Source of the DNA: Tardiphaga sp. vice304
GTDB lineage: Bacteria; Pseudomonadota; Alphaproteobacteria; Rhizobiales; Xanthobacteraceae
Length of the DNA: 64,000 bases
Assembly (NCBI RefSeq): GCF_007018905.1
Contig: NZ_CP041402.1
Coordinates: forward strand, 1,166,001 to 1,230,000
Reading direction: 5' to 3'
Shown: positions 40,489 to 52,061 of the stretch, in pieces
How the letters are laid out: each line of letters begins with the position of its first letter
Position numbering within the stretch: position 1 is the first letter of the stretch
Notes under the pieces: model-generated
Database searches by the model: none
What the model was told of the DNA's origin: nothing
What the model saw: the letters and a program-made list of their open reading frames with translations, nothing else
Program-made: the position numbers and the translations under genes

Positions 40489-40725
40489 ATGAGAAGAGTC
40501 ATTACATTTGAAATCAGGACCTGGGCGAAAAATGGGGTGGAAGAAACCCATTTGGTGGATGTTAGCGAAAGTATCAGTAAGAAAGTTCTCAATCGAGATC
40601 GACATGCCGACCCGGTGTTATGTGACTTCATGCGCCTCATTGAGAAACTCGAGATGGCAAAGAGCATACCTACTGACAGTGATACACGTCGCCCCCTGGA
40701 GGCTGTATCGACAAAACGAGCGTAA
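40489..40725 (+). CDS. short hypothetical protein
   Basis: A 78-residue charged protein starting RRVITFEIRTWAKNGVEETH and ending in a lysine/arginine-rich tail. ATG 40489 follows a GGGAGATCG-like site. Not recognised. A longer frame overlaps in another register but has a less protein-like composition. It lies between an IS5 and an IS21 element, so it could be a gene remnant. Confidence 0.4.
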   Translation: MRRVITFEIRTWAKNGVEETHLVDVSESISKKVLNRDRHADPVLCDFMRLIEKLEMAKSIPTDSDTRRPLEAVSTKRA

Positions 40726-41034
40726 AAGAAAGCCCTTGGCAGAGATCATATCGTTTGAGGCGGAGCGCCAGCGTCGAATGCTTTGAACCCCGGACGCCTT
40801 GGAATGGAGCGGCCGCGACCATTCGGCCAAACTCTCCTCTTATCGTCTCAAGGGACGCCGACACGCCCAATGAGTTAGGTGTAGCGCGACAATCAGGATG
40901 AGAATCCCGCGACAATCAGGATGAGAATGCGCCGCTGCTGGGGTGACGAAGGGAGGGCGTAGCCCGACCGGAGGCACCCCAGCAGCGGCGTGTCGGCCCG
41001 AAGGGGCCTCATTGGCGGTAACGGCGGCTGGTAA

Positions 41035-43382
<2,348 letters not shown>

Positions 43383-43708
43383 TTGTCGCTCCACGACAAT
43401 CAACTCTACAGCACGCGATTATCGCTTGCGTTATCGTCAGGCCGCGACAATCATCCCCACGCCGCGACCGCTAAATTGCCATCCTGATTGTCGCGCTTCC
43501 CATCCAGATTGACGCGCTACAAGTTAGGCGAAAATCGAAAAAATCGATATTCGCTTCAGGCGACAAACTCGCGCTGTTGCATGGAAATATCGCGATCTAG
43601 ATCAAGTTCTGGTTCGCGTTGCGTAGTCTGCCCGCCAAAAGACAAGACCGGCGATCGCGATGACAACAAGCAAGATCGGCGCGATGGACACCCAATCTCG
43701 TACCCTTC

Positions 43709-43733
43709 GGAACTAATGTGGCCCTCGCCCGTT
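43709..43733 (+). promoter_or_regulatory. EcfG-type general-stress promoter
   Basis: GGAAC (43709-43713), 16-bp spacer, CGTT (43730-43733), 59 bp upstream of the phospholipase-D-like start at 43793. The site would lie inside the gene if the upstream GTG 43718 were used, so it supports the later start. Confidence 0.75.
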
Positions 43734-43792
43734 CTTTGCCGCTGGCGTGTGCGGGCGAGATTGACGCGTCTTGGATTAGAACGGCTCGGTTG

Positions 43793-45229
43793 ATGCAGAA
43801 ACCGTCTCCCGACCGTCCCATTCTCAAGAAGGGGCACAATTGTTGGCGTATCGCCCCCGCAAAACGGGCCGCGGTGCTGATCGATGGGGCGAATTACTAC
43901 GCGCAGCTCGCCAAGGTCATCCGCGGCGCGCAGAAATCCATCCTGATCATTGGCTGGGATTTCGACGCGAGCATCAAGCTTCTACCCGAGCAGCCTGACT
44001 ATCCAAAGCTTGGCGATCTGCTGCGCTCCCTGGTCGAAGAGCGGCCGCTGCTGGAAGTCCGCGTCCTGGTTTGGAGCGTGGCGGTCCTGCACGCGCCCAG
44101 CGCGCCGCTGCCGCTTTTGCTCGGCGCCCCGTGGGAGGACCATCCGCGCACACAGGTCCGGCTCGACCGCGAGCATCCGCTTTATGGCGCCCATCATCAG
44201 AAAATCGTCTGCGTCGACGACACCGTTGCCTTCGTGGGCGGCATGGACCTGACCATCCGGCGCTGGGACACCACGGAACACCTTGCCAACCATCCGCTGC
44301 GCAAGGATCCCGACGGAGTGGCTTATCCTCCCGTGCATGATGTTCAGATGGCGGTCGAAGGAGAGGCGGCACGCGCCGTCTCCGACGTGGCCCGAGAGCG
44401 GTGGCATCGCGCCATAGGGGAAAATGTTCCACCAGTGACAGGTGCGGCTGACCTCTGGCCGGATGATTTGCAACCAGACTTCACTGACACGCCGGTTGCT
44501 GTCGCTCGCACCTTCGCCTCCTGGAAGGGCGCGCCGGAAGTCACCGAGGGGATGGCGCTTACCATCGATGCCTTAAGCGCAGCGAACCGGTCGATCTATA
44601 TCGAGGCGCAGTATCTGACGGCGCCGCGGGTCGGGAAGCTGCTCGCGGAATCCCTCGCGCGCCCCCATGGGCCGGAAATCGTCATTATAGTGCGGCGGCT
44701 TTTCACCGGCAAAATGGAAAGCTTCGTGATGGGCGGAAACCAGAAACGCCTCGTCCAGCGCCTGCGCCGGGCCGACCGCTACGGCCGTCTCGGAGTTTAT
44801 TATCCGGTGGTCCTGCGAGCAGCAGGCGATTGTCCCGTCATCATTCACTCCAAGATCATCATCGTCGACGACGATTTCGTGCGTGTCGGCTCGTCCAACC
44901 TGAACAATCGCTCTATTGCGCTCGATACCGAATGCGATCTCGCCATCGAGGGATCCGATGACGAAAGACGTCGCACCATCGCGGGCCTGCGTGAAAGGCT
45001 GATTGCCGAACATCTCGACACCACGCCGCAAGCGGTGCGTGACACCGTAGCGGCTGAAGGCTCTCTTCTTCGTGCTATTGAGCGGCTCGGCTGCAATCGC
45101 CGCTGCCTGCGGCTAATTCCTGATTTTGGCAAGCTTCCAACCCGGCCGGTCTTCGGCACCTGGCTTCTGGACCCACCCCGGCCGTTTTTCTTGTTCCAGC
45201 GCAAACGCGCAAAGCATGATGCCGGCTAG
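43793..45229 (+). CDS. phospholipase-D family protein (ClsB/YbhO-like)
   Basis: A 478-residue member of the phospholipase D superfamily with two HKD motifs: HHQKIVCVDDTVAFVGGMD (about residue 137) and HSKIIIVDDDFVRVGSSN (about 350). Such proteins form cardiolipin or related phospholipids at the membrane by phosphatidyl transfer, or hydrolyse phosphodiesters. The start at ATG 43793 (MQKPSPDRPILKKGHNCWRI) is chosen because of the EcfG promoter just upstream. The end overlaps by 4 bases the end of the convergent YbhN-like gene. Together with YbhN- and YbhP-like neighbours it mirrors the E. coli ybhP-ybhO(clsB)-ybhN set. Confidence 0.88.
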   Translation: MQKPSPDRPILKKGHNCWRIAPAKRAAVLIDGANYYAQLAKVIRGAQKSILIIGWDFDASIKLLPEQPDYPKLGDLLRSLVEERPLLEVRVLVWSVAVLHAPSAPLPLLLGAPWEDHPRTQVRLDREHPLYGAHHQKIVCVDDTVAFVGGMDLTIRRWDTTEHLANHPLRKDPDGVAYPPVHDVQMAVEGEAARAVSDVARERWHRAIGENVPPVTGAADLWPDDLQPDFTDTPVAVARTFASWKGAPEVTEGMALTIDALSAANRSIYIEAQYLTAPRVGKLLAESLARPHGPEIVIIVRRLFTGKMESFVMGGNQKRLVQRLRRADRYGRLGVYYPVVLRAAGDCPVIIHSKIIIVDDDFVRVGSSNLNNRSIALDTECDLAIEGSDDERRRTIAGLRERLIAEHLDTTPQAVRDTVAAEGSLLRAIERLGCNRRCLRLIPDFGKLPTRPVFGTWLLDPPRPFFLFQRKRAKHDAG

Positions 45230-46191
45230 GCGGCGCGCTTCCTACCGTGATAATATAGTTCGGTGATGGCGAACAGCGGGCCGCCGATGCACAGCGGCAC
45301 CAGGAAGTAGATCATGCGGAACATCACCAGCGCGCCGATGATCTTGCCGCCCGGTAGCAGTAACATCATGACGCTTTCGATTACGCCGAGCCCCCCGGGA
45401 ACATGGGTGAGCAACGCTATGCCATTGGCGATGACATAGGCCGCAGCCACCGCGAAATAGGGCACGTCGGCGACGGCAGTGAGCGTCTGGTGCAGGCAGG
45501 CGGCCACACAGGCGAAATTGGCCGATCCGGCGGCAATTTGCGCAAACGCGAGGTTGAATTCCGGCATCGGCAGCGACCAGCCTTTGATCGTCAACCGCCG
45601 GCGCACGAAGGCAGCGGCGGCCAGATAAACCGCCGACACCGCGAGGCATAGCAAACCGATGATTATGGCAAGCGATGGGGCGATGCCGGTGATTTTCGCC
45701 GCAAGATCGGGCCGCAGCAGCAGGGACAGGCCGGCGAGTGTGATCAGGCCAAGCCCTACCGTCACCCCGCAAAATACGATCACCCAGGCAATATCGCCAG
45801 GCCGCAGGCCCCAGCGGGAGTAAAAGCGGTAGCGAACCGCACCGCTGCTCAAAGCTGCGAAGCCGATATTGTGACCGAGCGAAAGACTGCAAAACGACGC
45901 AAGCGCCGCATGGCGGTAGGGCAGGGGCTTTTCCACATACCGCAGCGCCAGCCAGTCGAACCAGCTCAGGCAGAAATAACTTCCCGCGGCAAAAAGGCCA
46001 GCGAGTAACAGCCGGCTTGGCGGAATCGCCTTTATGGATTGAACGATGTCATTGAGGCTATAGCCGCTGAGCGTGCGATACAGCAAAAAGCTCGCGAGAA
46101 CGATGATCGCGATGGCTATACCGTACTTGACCCAAGTCCAGCGGAGTTCTTTTTGCGTCTTCAGGCTCGTGACCGCGCGCTTGCCCATCAT
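45226..46191 (-). CDS. ybhN: YbhN/UPF0104-family membrane protein
   Basis: A 321-residue protein with about 8 membrane helices, of the lysylphosphatidylglycerol-synthase transmembrane (UPF0104) family, starting at ATG 46191 after a GGGAAG ribosome site. Family motifs include SLSLGHNIGFAALSSGAVRY, LTHVPGGLGVIESVMMLLLP and FRMIYFLVPLCIGG. Homologues are proposed to act as membrane lipid flippases or synthase partners; no catalytic domain is attached here. It starts 17 bp after the YbhP-like stop, hence one operon. Confidence 0.88.
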   Translation of the reverse strand: MMGKRAVTSLKTQKELRWTWVKYGIAIAIIVLASFLLYRTLSGYSLNDIVQSIKAIPPSRLLLAGLFAAGSYFCLSWFDWLALRYVEKPLPYRHAALASFCSLSLGHNIGFAALSSGAVRYRFYSRWGLRPGDIAWVIVFCGVTVGLGLITLAGLSLLLRPDLAAKITGIAPSLAIIIGLLCLAVSAVYLAAAAFVRRRLTIKGWSLPMPEFNLAFAQIAAGSANFACVAACLHQTLTAVADVPYFAVAAAYVIANGIALLTHVPGGLGVIESVMMLLLPGGKIIGALVMFRMIYFLVPLCIGGPLFAITELYYHGRKRAA

Positions 46192-46207
46192 GCGCTTCCC
46201 GCCACCT

Positions 46208-46966
46208 TTATTGTGCCGCCTGTAAGCGCAAGGCGGCTGCATCGATGTCGAGATCGATGACGAGCGGCAGATGGTCGGAAGCCACGCGCGCCAGCGGCGT
46301 ACGCACCGTGTCCACCGGCCTCACATTGATCGCGGGCCCGACAAAGGCATAGTCGATCCGCAAGGCTGCAAAGCGCGCGGGAAAGGTCGGTTTACCGCGT
46401 CCGCGCTGCGATTTCTGCGCATCGTGAAGGCGGGCGGTGAGCTGGAGGTAACTGCGCGACCCCGGCAGCGCATTGAAGTCACCGACCAACACGACGGGAT
46501 TGCGGCATTCGGGATGCCCAAGCCAATCCGGCCCGAGCAACTCATCGATCTGCTTATGCCGCTCGCGCGACCGCAAACCGAGATGAGTATTGATCACTTG
46601 CACGTCCGCACCTCCAACGGAGATGGAGACCCACAGCGCGCCGCGCGGCTCGTAGCGTCCGACGCCCGGCAGTTGCGGCAAGGGCCCGGCCTTTATCAGG
46701 CGCGAGGGCCATGCGGTGAGGATTGCGTCGCCATAAAGCTCTTCCATCACCCGCAACGCGGGAAAGAACTGCGCCCTCATGCCGAGCGCTAGTGCAATCA
46801 TCTCGGCCTGGTCCGCGCCGCCGCTGCGCGCACGGCCGACGTCTAATTCTTGCAGGGCCACGATGTCCGGCTCAGCCGAGGCAATCACGTCCGCGATCCG
46901 CTGCGGCGACCATTGCCGGTCGCGGCCCCGGCACGCGTGGACATTGTAGGTCATGATGCGAACCAA
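46208..46966 (-). CDS. ybhP: YbhP-like endonuclease/exonuclease/phosphatase-family protein
   Basis: A 252-residue protein with the EEP fold: N-terminal RIMTYNVHACRGRD, metal-site VALQELDVGR, VINTHLGLRSRERHKQ, LVGDFNALPGS and C-terminal ASDHLPLVIDL. These are the metal-binding Asn, Glu, His and Asp motifs of the superfamily, so phosphodiesterase or phosphatase activity is likely. It is the first gene of a minus-strand pair with the YbhN-like gene. Upstream, 170 bp away, is an IS5-type element. Confidence 0.88.
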   Translation of the reverse strand: MVRIMTYNVHACRGRDRQWSPQRIADVIASAEPDIVALQELDVGRARSGGADQAEMIALALGMRAQFFPALRVMEELYGDAILTAWPSRLIKAGPLPQLPGVGRYEPRGALWVSISVGGADVQVINTHLGLRSRERHKQIDELLGPDWLGHPECRNPVVLVGDFNALPGSRSYLQLTARLHDAQKSQRGRGKPTFPARFAALRIDYAFVGPAINVRPVDTVRTPLARVASDHLPLVIDLDIDAAALRLQAAQ

Positions 46967-47136
46967 TGCGGAAAGCTCCGGCGATGAATGCGTGCGGGGC
47001 GGACCAAATACCTAATGGTTGGGCGGCAATGAGCCCAGTAACGGTTAGCCTGCCTCTGCTCCGCGCGCAACATATTGCAATTGTTTTAGATCGAGAGAGC
47101 CCAGTCGTCCGCCGGAGAGCGTTCAAAGCCCCCTGA

Positions 47137-48071
47137 GAGGCTGACTGAAAAAGAAGCTGAGTGATTTCAGCCAGTTGTGATTCCTTCGGATTTGCGAAGA
47201 TTCGAGGGAGAGCACGATGGTCTGGACTGAAATCACCCGCCGACACTATAGGCGGGCGAGCTTGCGATATGAAAGCGATACGACGGATGCCGAGTGGTTT
47301 GTGATGGAGCCGCTTCTGCCGCCTGCTTCGGCGCTCGGTCGCCCGCGTGCGACAGATATGCGAACGGTGATGGATGCGATCCTGTATATTGCGTCGACCG
47401 GCTGCCAATGGCGGCAGTTGCCCAAGGATTTCCCGCCCTACTCGACGGTGCAGGGCTATTTCTACGCGTGGTCGCGCGGCGGACTGTTTGCGTCGCTGAA
47501 CTACACGCTCGTGATGGCCTCGCGCGAGGCGGCTGGCCGAGAGGCGAGCCCAACGGCCGGAGTGATTGACAGCCAGTCGGTGAAAACCACGGAAAGCGGC
47601 GGCCCCCGGGGCTATGATGCAGGTAAGAAAATCAAGGGCCGCAAGCGCCACATCGTCACCGACACGCAAGGAAACTTGGTCGGGCTGGTCGTGCACGAAG
47701 CCAGCATTCAGGACCGTGATGGTGCCCCGTGCGTTCTTGCTTCGATACGTTATCGCTATCCGTGGCTGCGCCATATTTTTGCCGATGGTGGCTATGCCGG
47801 AGATAAGCTGCGTCAAGCTTTGAAGCGCATCGGCAATTGGACGATAGAAATCATAAAACGATCCGACAGGGAGCAGGGCTTCGAAATCCTACCGCGCCGA
47901 TGGGTCGTCGAACGAACGTTCGGATGGCTCGGTCGCTGCCGCAGATTGGCAAAGGACTTCGAGACCACAATCGCCAGCGCCGTTGCCTGGGCGTTCGTCG
48001 CTCACATTCGCGTCCTTATAAGACGGCTTGCAAAAGCCTGAAATCAAACGAATTCATTATGAGTCAGACTC
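47137..48071 (+). mobile_element. IS5-family (IS1031-like) element with TGA target duplication
   Basis: 935 bp. Ends GAGGCTGACTGAAAAAGAA (left) and GAGTCTGACTCATAATGAA (right, complement) match at 15 of 19 positions; TGA flanks both sides (47134-47136, 48072-48074), fitting the TNA targets of this group. A different subgroup from the element at 39090. Confidence 0.8.
47217..48041 (+). CDS. IS5-family transposase (IS1031/IS427-like)
   Basis: A 274-residue transposase in one uninterrupted frame. N-terminal DUF4096-type domain (SDTTDAEWFVMEPLLPP, GCQWRQLPKDFPPYSTVQGY), DDE core (GVIDSQSVKTTESGG, KKIKGRKRHIVTDTQG, FADGGYAGDKL) and WVVERTFGWLGRCRRL with the catalytic glutamate. Intact. Confidence 0.95.
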   Translation: MVWTEITRRHYRRASLRYESDTTDAEWFVMEPLLPPASALGRPRATDMRTVMDAILYIASTGCQWRQLPKDFPPYSTVQGYFYAWSRGGLFASLNYTLVMASREAAGREASPTAGVIDSQSVKTTESGGPRGYDAGKKIKGRKRHIVTDTQGNLVGLVVHEASIQDRDGAPCVLASIRYRYPWLRHIFADGGYAGDKLRQALKRIGNWTIEIIKRSDREQGFEILPRRWVVERTFGWLGRCRRLAKDFETTIASAVAWAFVAHIRVLIRRLAKA

Positions 48072-48074
48072 TGA

Positions 48075-49128
48075 GAGCTTGCTCACACCACGTGCACATT
48101 GCCGCCGTCTTCGGCAAAACCACATGTAGCGTCTTGGAACGAACCCGATGGCAAATTAGGCGAACGTCCTTGACGTCGGCGTCTGAACGTCATCGCTGGC
48201 GGAACTCGGTGACGGACACCATTTGAGCAATGGCGATGACTGCTTTCCGGAAGAGATGGGCGGATGGCTCATGCCCCGCCCTCCGAATACGGCACGATTC
48301 GCATCGTGAGGGACGTCTGTTCCTCCGATCTGCAGAAGTCCGGGCACCATCGATACCACCACTCCGCCACTACAGGCGTGGGCGTCTCTATCTGAGCGTA
48401 GATACCAAATGCTTTCACCTCAAAAGAGAAACATGTTCCGTTCCCAAGTATGGAACATCATTCGTATGGGAGGCGACTTACTGATGACGCAGATTAAATC
48501 GGGCTCTTGCCGAAGAGGTGATCAAAATTGACCGCATTAAGCGAAGAGTGATCGCAATCTATTCGAGTGCGAGGGAGGAACGATCTGTCTTTTGGTAACT
48601 TGTTGCGCACTGACAAAGCAAAGATCCAGTTCGTGAACTCCATCATGGCTTCTGGCGTGATTGATACCCAACTTAGTCGTTTCATCCCGCATATGACCGA
48701 GATCGAGGCATATCAGCGATAAAAACCCCGACAAGCCCGCCGGTGACGAGTTGCTTGATGGAGGTCAGAGTGGAGGGGGCAGAGACCGGGAGCGGTAAAT
48801 CACCAGCGCTAACCGCCGAAGCCGCCCATGCGGGTGCGACCACAACGCTTAGAGCGTAAGCTTGAGAGTACACTTGGGCGTCTCAATCACTTAAAGGGTC
48901 AGGAATACATTAGGAAGTGTGACATCTGAGACCTGTTCGACAACGATGGCACCGCTGGAGTGCCGGTATGGCAAGATGGCAGTTTCTTAAATAGGCGGCT
49001 CTCTTGGAAAAGAGGCCGAACTAACTAGGACGATAGAACGGCTTCCGCCGACTGCCACAAATGTATTTCAGTTGAAAGTCTGGCCAAAAAATGGCGTCGA
49101 TAAACTCGAAAAAGAAGGGTGAGACTAA
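48075..49128. other. about 1 kb without a recognisable gene
   Basis: Only short frames. A 63-codon minus frame (48682-48873) contains an APAWAASA signal-like stretch and LTSIKQLVTGGLVGVFIADM, but has no supporting context. An inverted repeat ATGTTCC..GGAACAT lies at about 48428-48453. A decayed region is the best reading. Confidence 0.5.
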
Positions 49129-49338
49129 ATGAAAAACCACGTTTACAAAGTAATTGAAATCGTCGGTTCGTCCGAAACGAGCATAGAGGACGCAATCAGT
49201 ACAGCAGTTGCGCAGGCCAGCAAGACCGTCAGGAACATGGACTGGTTCGAAGTCGTCCAGACCCGCGGGCACATTGAAAACGGAAAGATAGGCCATTACC
49301 AAGTGACTCTCAAAATCGGATTCACTCTAGAAAAGTGA
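49129..49338 (+). CDS. dodecin family flavin-binding protein
   Basis: A 69-residue dodecin: VYKVIEIVGSSETSIEDAIS, TAVAQASKTVRNMDWFEVVQ and GHYQVTLKIGF are the conserved strands and helix. Dodecins form hollow dodecamers that bind riboflavin or FMN dimers stacked on the Trp (in DWFEV) and protect or buffer flavins. GAAGG lies 11 bp before the ATG. It stands alone, among other stress-type genes. Confidence 0.93.
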   Translation: MKNHVYKVIEIVGSSETSIEDAISTAVAQASKTVRNMDWFEVVQTRGHIENGKIGHYQVTLKIGFTLEK

Positions 49339-49540
49339 GCACCCTTCCGATCGGCCGAGTAATGATTTTCCGATTTCTCATTTTGTGGATCTAAAATACT
49401 TTACTCGATGCTGTTGAAAAACATTTTTTGTCGTCGGACGACAGCCTTAGATTAAGGTGAGGTTTCCATAATGCTTATCAAGCAGTCAGCAAACGCCATT
49501 AAGCTCCAAAAAGGTGATCTGACGTACGAATGGAACCAGT

Positions 49541-50578
49541 ATGAAAGCTCTCTTCTACCTCGGCCCCGGCGCTAAAGCTATTGAAGAACGTCCCAAACCC
49601 GAACTTCAGTCGCCCGGTGACGCCATCGTACAAATCACCAGGACGACTATCTGCGGAACTGATTTGCACATCTTGAAAGGCGATGTGGCCACTTGCGCGC
49701 CCGGCCGTATCCTCGGGCACGAGGGGGTGGGCGTAATCGACTCGGTTGGTGCTGGTGTGACCGCTTTCCGCCCCGGCGACCGGGTGCTGATCTCCTGCAT
49801 CTCATCTTGCGGAAAATGTGATTATTGTCGGCGCGGTATGTATTCGCACTGCTCCACTGGCGGCTGGATTCTTGGCAACGTCATCGACGGCACCCAAGCG
49901 GAGTTCGTCCGCATTCCCCATGCCGATACCAGCTTTTATCCGATCCAGAAGGCGCCGACGAAGAGGCGCTGGTTATGTTGAGTGATATCCTTCCGACAGG
50001 CTTTGAATGCGGTGTTCTAAATGGCAAGGTTGCGCCGGGATCGACAGTGGCGATTGTCGGCACTGGTCCGATCGGCCTCGCTGCGCTGCTCACTGCGCAG
50101 TTCTATTCACCGGCCGCGATCATCATGGTCGATATCGATGACAACCGTCTCGAGGTCGCGAGGCGTTTCGGTGCAACCCATACCATTAACAGCAACGACG
50201 GCAAAGGCGGTTGAGAAGATCATGGCCCTCACGGCTGGTCGCGGCGTCGATACAGCAATCGAGGCGGTCGGCATGCCCGCAACCTTCGTTCTCTGCGAGG
50301 ATATAATCGCAGCAGGCGGAGCTATTGCTAACGTCGGCGTCCACGGCATCAAAGCTGATCTTCATCTTGAACGGCTCTGGTCGCATAACATCACTATCAC
50401 GACGCGCCTGGTGGATACGGTCACGACCTCGATGCTACTCAAGACGGTGCAATCCAAGAGGATCGACCCAAAACTTCTGATTACGCATCGGTTCAAATTC
50501 GGTCAGATCCTGGAGGCCTACGAGACCTTCGGAAATGCCGCCAGCAAGCGAGCCTTGAAGGTAATAATCGAGACATAG
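49541..50578 (+). pseudogene. zinc alcohol dehydrogenase paralogue with two opposing frameshifts
   Basis: Paralogue of the intact gene at 29913-31004, about 346 residues if repaired. All motifs are present: ICGTDLHILKGD, GHEGVG, CGKCDYCRRGMYSHC, IVGTGPIGLAAL. One base is lost near 49945 (CCGATCCAGAAGG where CCGATCCCAGAAGG is expected) and one is gained near 50205 (AAAGGCGGTT), so the middle 85 or so codons are out of frame and the ends are in the same frame. Either a young pseudogene or two sequencing indels. Confidence 0.88.
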
Positions 50579-50875
50579 GGCTAGTTGTCGACGCCATCGC
50601 TCCCAACTTCCTGCCATCCAGCCCGAACTGGGTCAGCGTCGCGCAGCTCGACGGCGCGCATGCTGAGGCACTTTATGTCCCCGCCAACCCGCTTGCCAAC
50701 ACTTACCGCGGGGCCGGATTTCGCGGATGGGAAGATGTTGTCCCGACCCGTCGAAGCTGTTCAACTATGTATAATTCAAACGGGCGCCTTTTATTTGCTG
50801 GCTACGCGCGCATCCCTGACTACGTGTCGCCCTCACTCGCTATTGCTGCGAACAACTTAGTCGGGTTTGATCACT
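50579..50875 (+). other. 98-codon open stretch without start, unidentified
   Basis: Directly after the dehydrogenase stop, in the same frame, the DNA is open to TAA 50873-50875 with protein-like composition (APNFLPSSPNWVSVAQLDGA, NPLANTYRGAGFRGWEDVVP). No start codon or ribosome site. It may be a gene fragment; not recognised. Confidence 0.3.
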
Positions 50876-50900
50876 AACGGATTAAATTTCGCGATTTCGT

Positions 50901-50926
50901 GGAACCAAACTTGCAGCTGTGACGTT
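50901..50926 (+). promoter_or_regulatory. EcfG-type general-stress promoter
   Basis: GGAAC (50901-50905), 17-bp spacer, CGTT (50923-50926): exact consensus, 37 bp upstream of the rhodanese start at 50964. Confidence 0.75.
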
Positions 50927-50963
50927 TCGGTAAGTTCTAATCAATCGAACATGAGTATCTGTC

Positions 50964-51425
50964 ATGATGCGCAGGCTAGGTATCGCCGCTATTCTTCTAA
51001 CGATGCTCGGAATGTACCCTCCCGTTCTTGCCGAAATGAGCAGGAACTGGCCTGACTCTGTTGACCAGTACGTTGCGCAAATTCGCAAGACGGTCCAAAC
51101 GACGGATATGGACGGGTATTTGGCGGCAGTGAAAAGCCCGAATGAGCAGTTGCTGCTCGATGTTCGCGAGGAAGAAGAGTTCAAAGCCGGGCACGTTCCA
51201 GGAGCGGTTAACATCCCGCGGGGCCTGTTAGAATTCCGCATCTGGACGCAGCTGGGGCACCCGGCGCAAGTTGACACAGGTAGAAAGATCTACGTGCAAT
51301 GCCAAACCGGTGGCCGAGCGACGCTGGCAACTAAGCAACTTCAAGACATCGGTTTCACCAACGTGATCGCCGTAATCATGAATTTTGAGGATTGGCAGAA
51401 GAAGGGCAATCCCCTCGTGAAGTGA
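50964..51425 (+). CDS. periplasmic rhodanese-like protein
   Basis: A 153-residue exported single-domain sulfurtransferase. The signal peptide RRLGIAAILLTMLGMYPPVL is followed by a rhodanese domain from about residue 50 (LLLDVREEEEFKAGHVPGAV) with the active loop VQCQTGGRATLATKQL; the cysteine of CQTGGR is the sulfur acceptor. It would transfer sulfane sulfur or detoxify cyanide/sulfur species in the periplasm. An EcfG promoter precedes it. Its stop overlaps the possible GTG start of the next frame. Confidence 0.88.
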   Translation: MMRRLGIAAILLTMLGMYPPVLAEMSRNWPDSVDQYVAQIRKTVQTTDMDGYLAAVKSPNEQLLLDVREEEEFKAGHVPGAVNIPRGLLEFRIWTQLGHPAQVDTGRKIYVQCQTGGRATLATKQLQDIGFTNVIAVIMNFEDWQKKGNPLVK

Positions 51426-51913
51426 GAATAACTGCGTGCCCCGAGAATTCGCAGGACGATGAAAAATCAATAGCCGAGAAGATTGTGGACTCGATAAAGG
51501 ACACAACGGCCACAGTGATGGACGCTGCAAGATCTGCTGCCAAACAAGTAGCCAATACTCCAATGGCAGCGCTGCATCGGACGCGGACCTTTTTGCTCCC
51601 GACGCCTATGCTACCTCCGATGCCTATGCTGGCTCAGCAACTTAAGCCTTCGAAGCCGATAGAAACGGCTGGAAATAAGGCAGTCCAAAAGGCGCCTAAC
51701 AAATCCTTAGCAATGAAATCAACTAACTCGCCGTCGGCGAAACCGAATGTCGGCAAAACACAGCAAAGAAGTCAACAAAGAAATCAAAATCGAAACGCTA
51801 ACCGCTCTTTTCCGAGGACTTTGGCACTCGAGCGTGCCGCTTGCATTTCTACACACGTCAAGGCGCCGTTTGATCCAAGTCAACACGCTCCCATGGTTTC
51901 ATATTTTGGTTAA
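51422..51913 (+). CDS. hypothetical protein, probably frameshifted
   Basis: Starting at GTG 51422 (overlapping the rhodanese stop) the frame gives SIAEKIVDSIKDTTATVMDA ARSAAKQVA, an amphipathic helix, then a proline/methionine stretch and a Gln/Asn/Lys-rich region. Other frames hold better endings: ASDADLFAPDAYATSDAYAG up to 51645 and KKSTKKSKSKR to 51801, as expected for a Lys-rich tail. So a small helical protein with a lysine tail has probably decayed here. Not assigned. Confidence 0.4.
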   Translation: MRITACPENSQDDEKSIAEKIVDSIKDTTATVMDAARSAAKQVANTPMAALHRTRTFLLPTPMLPPMPMLAQQLKPSKPIETAGNKAVQKAPNKSLAMKSTNSPSAKPNVGKTQQRSQQRNQNRNANRSFPRTLALERAACISTHVKAPFDPSQHAPMVSYFG

Positions 51914-52061
51914 AACATACATTGGAAAAGGAGAGTCACGTTCTCCGATGTGCAGCTGTGCACGCTCTCGGGTTGGCAGTTGCTTGCTGCATAGGCGTTC
52001 TGGTGTGTTCAGTCTCTTCAAGCTGGCGATAGCGCTAGTCTTCTTCGTACGGAGGTTTAAG

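Noticed and set aside
40508..40786. Alternative frame overlapping the 78-residue hypothetical gene.
   Set aside because: Trp/Arg-rich composition without pattern; the frame from 40489 is more protein-like, though itself uncertain.
48428..48453. Inverted repeat ATGTTCC..GGAACAT and a GGAAC with CGAC 17 bp later.
   Set aside because: CGAC is not the EcfG -10 element and no gene follows within 600 bp.
48682..48873. Short minus-strand frame with a signal-peptide-like APAWAASA.
   Set aside because: Poor N-terminus, no ribosome site and surrounded by decayed DNA; left as part of the unassigned stretch.
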